A DNA stretch of 17,306 nucleotides from CAZDYP01 sp964509505 (GTDB taxonomy: Bacteria > Chloroflexota > Anaerolineae > JACRMK01): contig CAZDYP010000113.1 in the NCBI GenBank assembly GCA_964509505.1, positions 1 to 17,306 on the forward strand, written 5' to 3'. The first letter of the stretch is position 1, and the number at the start of each line of letters is the position of its first letter. Positions 13,285-17,306 of this stretch are shown one piece after another. The notes under the pieces are model-generated. The model was not told the origin of the DNA, did not search any database, and saw nothing but the letters and a program-made list of their open reading frames with translations. A program made the position numbers and the translations under genes.

Positions 13285-14619
13285 ATGTCTTTCAATCTTT
13301 CCCGCCGTGAGCTTTTCAAATCAAGCATCATCGCCTTGGGCGCGTTGTCGTTGCCCGCATGGATGCCACGCATCGCATTCGCGGGTCCCGAAAAAGCGCC
13401 GAGGGGTGACACGTTGGTGTGCATCTTCCAGCGCGGCGGCATGGATGGCTTGAACGCCGTCGTGCCACACGGCGAAAAAGCATATTACGCCATGCGCGAC
13501 ACGCTCGCCATTCCGCAACCGAAAGCTGGCGATGCAAAAGCGGCGATTGATCTCGATGGCTTCTTCGGCTTGCATCCGAATCTGCGCTCACTGAAAGATA
13601 TTTTCGATGCGAAGCAACTCGCCATCATTCATGCCACAGGTTCGCCCGATCCGAGCCATTCGCATTTCGACGCGATGGACTACATGGAGCGCGGCACGCC
13701 CGGCGAAAAGGCGATCCCGACAGGCTGGCTCGCGCGCCATCTGCAAGTAATGTCATCCACCAACAAGTCGCCATTCCGCGCGGTTGGCATGGGACCGATG
13801 GTGCAAGCAGCGTTACGGGGGCCCGTGCCAGCGACGGCGTTACAAAGCATTGCCGAGTTTCACTTGCGCGGCAACAATGCGGAGATTACGAAGTTCCAGC
13901 AATCGCTCGCGTCGCTCTATCAAGGCAACGACTTCATCGAGACGCAAGGCACGACCACCATCGAAGCGATGAAGCTGATTGCAAAAGTCACACAACAAAA
14001 GTACGAGCCCGCCAACGGCGCAAAATATCCCGACACGAATTTCGGCAGACAGTTGATGACCGTTGCGCAGCTCATCAAAGCCGAGCTCGGCGTCGAGGTC
14101 GCGTGCGTGGACATCGGCGGTTGGGACACACACGCCAGTCAAGGCGGTGTTGATGGCGAGCTGCCGACATTGTTGAAAGAACTTGCAGATGGCTTGATGG
14201 CGTTCTATCTCGACATGCGCGACCGCATGGCAAACACGACCGTGGTCACGATGTCGGAGTTCGGGCGGCGCTTGCAGGAGAACAACAGTCACGGCACCGA
14301 TCATGGACACGGCAACTGCATGTTCGTGTATGGCGGCGGCATTCAAGGCGGCAAAGTCTATGGTGATTGGCCTGGTCTCGAAAAGAACCAGCTCTATGGG
14401 CCGGGCGACCTCGCTATCACGACTGACTTCCGCGATGTGTTGGGCGAGATTCTGAAGAATCGCTTGGGCAACGACAAAGTGAAAGACGTGTTCCCGAATT
14501 ACACGACGTTCAACTTCCGCAACTTCACCAAGCCGTTGGTCACGCAGCGCGTGTTACCGACGACGCGAGAGATCGTGGGGCGGGTGGTGGGTGCGCCTGC
14601 GCCAGTGATGGGAGGGTGA
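13285..14619 (+). CDS. DUF1501 family protein, Tat-exported
   Basis: The 444-residue protein begins with a twin-arginine signal SRRELFKSS (6-14), then a hydrophobic stretch and an AFA cleavage site near residue 33. Family motifs follow: CIFQRGGMDGLNAVVPHG, HATGSPDPSHSHFDAMDYME, DIGGWDTHASQGG and EFGRRLQENNSHGTDHGHGN. These metal-ligand-like His/Asp clusters match DUF1501, which has an alkaline-phosphatase/sulfatase-like fold; the activity is not established. ATG 13285 is chosen because AAGGAG lies about eight bases upstream. A frame-open GTG at 13252 falls inside the repeat. AGGAG here is followed by CTCCT, so the ribosome site may be partly masked. The gene is the partner of the upstream DUF1800 gene and ends in a G/A-rich spacer and a strong hairpin. 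Confidence 0.93.
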   Translation: MSFNLSRRELFKSSIIALGALSLPAWMPRIAFAGPEKAPRGDTLVCIFQRGGMDGLNAVVPHGEKAYYAMRDTLAIPQPKAGDAKAAIDLDGFFGLHPNLRSLKDIFDAKQLAIIHATGSPDPSHSHFDAMDYMERGTPGEKAIPTGWLARHLQVMSSTNKSPFRAVGMGPMVQAALRGPVPATALQSIAEFHLRGNNAEITKFQQSLASLYQGNDFIETQGTTTIEAMKLIAKVTQQKYEPANGAKYPDTNFGRQLMTVAQLIKAELGVEVACVDIGGWDTHASQGGVDGELPTLLKELADGLMAFYLDMRDRMANTTVVTMSEFGRRLQENNSHGTDHGHGNCMFVYGGGIQGGKVYGDWPGLEKNQLYGPGDLAITTDFRDVLGEILKNRLGNDKVKDVFPNYTTFNFRNFTKPLVTQRVLPTTREIVGRVVGAPAPVMGG

Positions 14620-14625
14620 GGGAAA

Positions 14626-14919
14626 TTAGGGAAAACTAGGGGAGATAAGAGGCAATAGAACAACCCGCCTGTGGCAAAGGCGGGTTGTGTGTTCAGCGCA
14701 TATAAATTTGATAATCTTAAGTACATGACCTATCATAAAAAGCGGAGGTGTGACTTGGCTTCTCCATAGCAGAAGAAATACGCGGTCAGTTAAATACGCG
14801 CTGATGCTATATTTCCCATCAGTCATACTGATGTGTTTGCCTTCGCGCACAATCCAGAAGCCTGCCAGCTCAAAGGCTTTGACGGCGCGACGATGTTGTA
14901 CTCCAGGCAAGCTGGGCAT
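14626..14919 (-). pseudogene. Degraded HicA-type toxin gene
   Basis: The first 35 residues (MPSLPGVQHRRAVKAFELAG, then FWIVREGKHISMTDG) match the start of HicA mRNA-interferase toxins, including the catalytic-type His29 in GKH. HicA is a small double-stranded-RNA-binding-fold RNase of about 60-80 residues that normally continues with a TIPRHNPVNAYT segment. That segment is missing. After residue 36 the frame is unlike HicA and runs on to 97 residues through the terminator hairpin of the neighbouring gene. GAGGTG nine bases upstream is a good ribosome site. No HicB antitoxin is encoded on either side. A 140-bp inverted-repeat element sits 20 bp upstream of the start, possibly replacing the antitoxin or promoter. 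I call it a remnant; a functional short form cannot be excluded. Confidence 0.7.
14660..14688. terminator. Strong hairpin after DUF1501
   Basis: ACAACCCGCCT (14660-14670) pairs perfectly with AGGCGGGTTGT (14678-14688) around a 7-nt loop. There is no T tract on either side, so it is a terminator-like or 3'-end structure and not a textbook intrinsic terminator. It begins 40 bp after the DUF1501 stop. Confidence 0.55.
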
Positions 14920-14939
14920 TAGGTTGTCACCTCGACTAA

Positions 14940-15079
14940 GAAAGTGTTTTGAAAATATCAGACAGAGACCCTAACGGTTTCGCTGGCAAGCAACAAAGCA
15001 TTTCACGCAGGCTTTCTGTGCCAATTGTGAACCCGCTTCGCCAGAAAAACCTTTAGGGTCTGAATTTCAAAACACTCTC
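14940..15079. mobile_element. MITE-like element with terminal inverted repeats
   Basis: The ends GAAAGTGTTTTGAAA (14940-14954) and its near-perfect reverse complement (15065-15079, 14 of 15) define a 140-bp element. The inverted similarity continues inward through ACCCTAA and GGTTT to CTGGC, with small indels, so most of the element is an imperfect palindrome. TAA flanks both sides (14937-14939 and 15080-15082), which fits a target duplication of TA or TAA. It encodes no protein. TA targets are typical of IS630/mariner-type transposases, an inference about its parent. Confidence 0.65.
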
Positions 15080-15219
15080 TAAACGCAGCAGACTCGTCTG
15101 TCTGAGTGCTTCCACTGCGGTAAGATCTTCCCTAAAGGCATCTTTGATTTCGAGCGTTTCCTTGTTTTCAAACCATCCCCACACGCTGCAATGATATTGT
15201 CCGAGGCTTCGCCAACTTT
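15053..15219 (-). other. Space between cdd and the MITE, with a possible truncated ORF
   Basis: A frame from GTG 15184 to TAA 15053 encodes 43 residues (VWGWFENKETLEIKDAF, then EDLTAVEALRQTSLL) and reads like a helical protein tail. Its last seven codons and stop come from the terminal repeat of the MITE. It may be the remnant of a gene cut by the element. I do not recognise the sequence, and it could be chance. Base composition is more AT-rich than the neighbours. Nothing else is visible here. Confidence 0.25.
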
Positions 15220-15618
15220 TTACTTTTTGCCCTTTAGCTGGCTCCCATCAAACCCATGCGTCAACAACTCACTGACCATGTACGTCTCAACATGCCCGCG
15301 TCCATCCGCCACAAGCACACACATATCCCCAAACTCGGCTAGCGCTTGCCTGCACGCGCCACACGGCGTCGCGCCCGTGCTGGTCACCACCGCAATCGCC
15401 GTGAACTTACGCTCACCCTCAGAGATAGCTTTGACGATAGCGGAACGCTCCGCGCAAATCGTCAAACCATACGACGCGTTCTCGACATTCGCGCCTGTAT
15501 AAATTTGGCCCGACGCGCCACGCAACGCCGCGCCCACTCTATATTTTGAATACGGCGCATACGCACGCTTGCGAACTTCTCGCGCCGCCTGAATTAGTTC
15601 TCGCTCTGGTTTACCCAT
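15220..15618 (-). CDS. cdd: Cytidine deaminase
   Basis: The 132-residue protein is a homotetrameric-type cytidine deaminase, which converts cytidine and deoxycytidine to uridine forms in pyrimidine salvage. Residues NVENASYGLTICAERSAI (44-61) carry the zinc ligand Cys55 and the proton-shuttle Glu57. PCGACRQAL (85-93) carries zinc ligands Cys86 and Cys89. Length fits the short zinc-Cys3 class. The ATG at 15618 has an AGGA about ten bases upstream. The gene is co-directional with and downstream of glmU, separated by a 126-bp heptamer array. It is cytosolic. Regulation is not evident from the sequence. Confidence 0.95.
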   Translation of the reverse strand: MGKPERELIQAAREVRKRAYAPYSKYRVGAALRGASGQIYTGANVENASYGLTICAERSAIVKAISEGERKFTAIAVVTSTGATPCGACRQALAEFGDMCVLVADGRGHVETYMVSELLTHGFDGSQLKGKK

Positions 15619-15636
15619 GTGTAGTTATCCTGCCGT

Positions 15637-15762
15637 CAGTGTTCAGTGTTTAGTGTTCAGTCAATGGTCACCAGTGGGCAACGTCAATTTCACGATTCAC
15701 GTTTCGCGCTTCACTGTTCACCGTTCACTGTTGACTAAACACTGAACACGGCTCACGGTTCG
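15637..15762. repeat. Heptamer array of 18 units between glmU and cdd
   Basis: The 126 bp divide into exactly eighteen 7-bp units without a phase break. Left units are CAGTGTT type (15637, 15644), right units TTCA-ending (CTGTTCA at 15714, CCGTTCA at 15721), and CTGAACA (15742) is complementary in part to the left units. The glmU stop (15753-15755) lies in the second-to-last unit. Confidence 0.9.
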
Positions 15763-17105
15763 TCCGGCGCCTTCGCCCGCATCACGCGCGCAGGCACACC
15801 ATAGGCCACTGTGCGCGGCGGCACATCGCGCGTCACCACGGACCCCGAGCCGGTCGTCGCACCCATGCCAATCGTCACAGGCGCGACGAGCTGCGTATCG
15901 CAACCGACAAAAGCATAATCTTCGATGATGGTGCGATGCTTCTCGCGTCCATCATAATTGTTGGTGATGACGCCCGCGCTGATGTTCACGTGATTGCCTA
16001 CGTCTGCGTCGCCGATGTAGCTGACGTGTCCCATCGAAACATGCTCGCCCAGTGTCGCGTTTTTCACTTCGCCAAAGTTGCCGATGTGGGTGTGGCGACC
16101 AATGCGTGACTTGGGACGCAAGTGACTGAAGGGCCCGATGTTGGCGTCGTCTTCCATCTCCGACTCTTCAACGACTGAAATCGTTACTACGCAGCGCGCG
16201 CCGATGCGCGCATCGCGGACAAGGCTGTTGGGACCAATGATCGCATCCTCGCCAATCACACAGCGCCCTTGCAAATGCGTGTTCGCATGAATCGTCACGT
16301 CCCGCGCCAGCTCTACGTCGGCGTCAATGTAAATCGTGTCGGGGTCGCTCAACGTCACACCCGCACGCATCCACTGTTCACGAATTTTTTGGCGCACCGC
16401 TTTCTCCGCCCATGCCAACAACACACGATCGTTGATGCCAATGGCTTCGGCGATGTCGTCAATCGTGAACGACGACAGCTGGCCGCCATGCTGCACACAC
16501 AATTCAACCATGTCCGTCAAATAGTATTCACCTGTGGGGCGCAACGGCAATCGCGGCAGATTGTCCCATAGCCATGCCGCATCAAAACAATAGATGCCGC
16601 AATTGAGCTCTGTGATGGCAAGCTGTTCGGGCGTCGCCACTGCTTCCTCGACGATGCCTGTGATGTTGCCATGAGCGTCGCGCGTGATGCGCCCGAATCC
16701 CATCGAGTTGTTCGAAATGACGGTGAGCGGCGAGACATGCGCGCCTGTTTGCTGGTGCATCGCAATCAAGCGTTGCAACGTCTCTGGCTTCACGAAGGGC
16801 GTATCGCCATACAACACAAGCACTGTGTCAGCCTCGCGCAACGCCTCGCGCGCAACCATGACCGCATGACCCGTGCCGAGTTGTTCGGCTTGCAAAACGA
16901 AATGGGCGCGGTCGCCAATCACCTTTTCCACGAGCTCGCGCTCGTGTCCGACGACAACGTAAGGCTTCGTGCCTGTCACTTGCGTCGCCGTGCGAATCGC
17001 GTAGTCCACCATTGGACGGCCCGCGATGCGATGCAACACCTTTGGCAACTTGGATTTCATACGCTTGCCGATGCCTGCGGCGAGAATGACGGCTAAAGTT
17101 TTCAT
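15753..17105 (-). CDS. glmU: Bifunctional UDP-GlcNAc pyrophosphorylase / glucosamine-1-phosphate acetyltransferase
   Basis: GlmU makes UDP-N-acetylglucosamine for peptidoglycan and other glycans, in the cytosol. The 450-residue protein is full length. The N-terminal uridylyltransferase domain has LAAGIGKRMKSKLPKVLH (8-25), QAEQLGTGHA (72-81) and YGDTPF (99-104). The C-terminal left-handed beta-helix has hexapeptide repeats and acetyltransferase residues in SHLRPKSRIG, GEVKNATLG, HVSYIGDADVG and NNYDG, matching the Arg, Lys, His, Tyr and Asn positions of the well-studied enzyme. The ATG at 17105 follows GAGGTG at normal spacing. The stop lies inside a heptamer array, and cdd follows. A 22-bp perfect hairpin separates the gene from the upstream tRNA-Gln, so it probably has its own promoter or depends on read-through. 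Confidence 0.97.
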   Translation of the reverse strand: MKTLAVILAAGIGKRMKSKLPKVLHRIAGRPMVDYAIRTATQVTGTKPYVVVGHERELVEKVIGDRAHFVLQAEQLGTGHAVMVAREALREADTVLVLYGDTPFVKPETLQRLIAMHQQTGAHVSPLTVISNNSMGFGRITRDAHGNITGIVEEAVATPEQLAITELNCGIYCFDAAWLWDNLPRLPLRPTGEYYLTDMVELCVQHGGQLSSFTIDDIAEAIGINDRVLLAWAEKAVRQKIREQWMRAGVTLSDPDTIYIDADVELARDVTIHANTHLQGRCVIGEDAIIGPNSLVRDARIGARCVVTISVVEESEMEDDANIGPFSHLRPKSRIGRHTHIGNFGEVKNATLGEHVSMGHVSYIGDADVGNHVNISAGVITNNYDGREKHRTIIEDYAFVGCDTQLVAPVTIGMGATTGSGSVVTRDVPPRTVAYGVPARVMRAKAPDEP

Positions 17106-17128
17106 GAAGACACCTCGAACATGCTGCC

Positions 17129-17184
17129 GAAAGAAGAAAGAGGAAAGATGTTCAGATTCATCTTTCCTCTTTCTTCTTTCCTCT
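17129..17184. repeat. Perfect 22-bp inverted heptamer array between tRNA-Gln and glmU
   Basis: The 22 bases at 17129-17150 are the exact reverse complement of 17159-17180, with an 8-nt loop. Both arms are heptamers in one phase: GAAAGAA, GAAAGAG and GAAAGAT on the left, TTCCTCT and TTCTTCT on the right. It is likely to end the tRNA transcript or process it. Confidence 0.9.
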
Positions 17185-17188
17185 CAAT

Positions 17189-17262
17189 TGGCTGGGGCGC
17201 AAGGATTCGAACCTCGGTCCACAGATCCAAAGTCTGGTGTGCTACCACTGCACCACGCCCCA
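17189..17262 (-). tRNA. tRNA-Gln (anticodon TTG)
   Basis: The minus strand folds as a 71-nt cloverleaf plus an encoded CCA: acceptor TGGGGCG/CGCCCCA (seven pairs), D arm GTGC/GCAC, anticodon loop CTTTGGA with anticodon TTG, a 4-nt variable region, and T arm CGAGG/CCTTG around TTCGAAT. G73 is followed by genomic CCA. The top anticodon-stem pair is a C-T mismatch, a small oddity. Confidence 0.95.
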
Positions 17263-17274
17263 GCGACGATGAAG

Positions 17275-17303
17275 ATTTTAACATAGCGAGGGCGATTGAA
17301 CAA
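17275..17303 (-). promoter_or_regulatory. Promoter of tRNA-Gln
   Basis: On the minus strand TTGTTC (17298-17303) and TAAAAT (17275-17280) are spaced by exactly 17 bp. The -10 ends 12 bp upstream of the mature tRNA 5' end, so transcription would begin a few bases before it. Confidence 0.6.
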
Positions 17304-17306
17304 ATT

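Noticed and set aside
1..17306. Defence island, prophage or integrated element
   Set aside because: No nuclease, methylase, integrase, phage structural gene or att-like duplication beside the tRNA was found. Only a hicA remnant and one MITE-like element point to mobility.

Overview
This window is a moderately GC-rich bacterial chromosome segment with dense genes on both strands. It is probably from a draft or metagenome assembly, because a run of exactly 100 N sits inside a tandem repeat. No gene fixes the taxonomy. The exported DUF1800/DUF1501 pair, the PRC/MgtE_N/CBS protein beside an unusual Nramp transporter, and the intergenic heptamer repeats make me lean towards Chloroflexota, as an inference only.

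Layout: 1-2820 (+) holds a soluble MgtE-like magnesium-sensor protein and an Nramp-superfamily transporter with non-canonical metal-site motifs. 2908-5355 (+) holds a DUF1444 protein, an alkyltransferase-like DNA repair protein, a DUF6504-like small protein and a crotonase lacking both catalytic glutamates. 5450-9348 (-) holds a four-helix DUF2269 membrane protein, selA and two unlike alpha/beta hydrolases. 9422-9863 is an unresolved 147-bp tandem repeat with the assembly gap. 9904-11136 (-) is a DEAD-box RNA helicase with a structured leader. 11504-14619 (+) is the Tat-exported DUF1800/DUF1501 pair. 14626-15219 is a lower-GC patch with a degraded hicA toxin gene and a 140-bp MITE-like element. 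15220-17262 (-) carries cdd, glmU and tRNA-Gln(TTG).

The most striking feature is not a gene. Nearly every 3' intergenic space is built from degenerate 7-bp units kept in strict phase, usually with a left arm and a complementary right arm, so that the whole space can fold into one long hairpin. The sequence differs from locus to locus, but period, symmetry and position at stop codons are shared. They cover 1344-1392, 2815-2891, 4487-4570, 5357-5447, 5918-6054, 7430-7457, 11430-11478, 13182-13265, 15637-15762 and 17129-17184. They may be transcript-end structures whose two arms are kept matched by template switching.

Working relationships: the first two genes probably form a divalent-cation (possibly Mg2+) sensing and uptake pair. 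DUF1800 and DUF1501 are co-exported partners of unknown role. glmU (UDP-GlcNAc synthesis) and cdd (pyrimidine salvage) are housekeeping genes read in the same direction as tRNA-Gln. SelA has no selB, selC or selD in view. No defence system, CRISPR array or prophage was seen.
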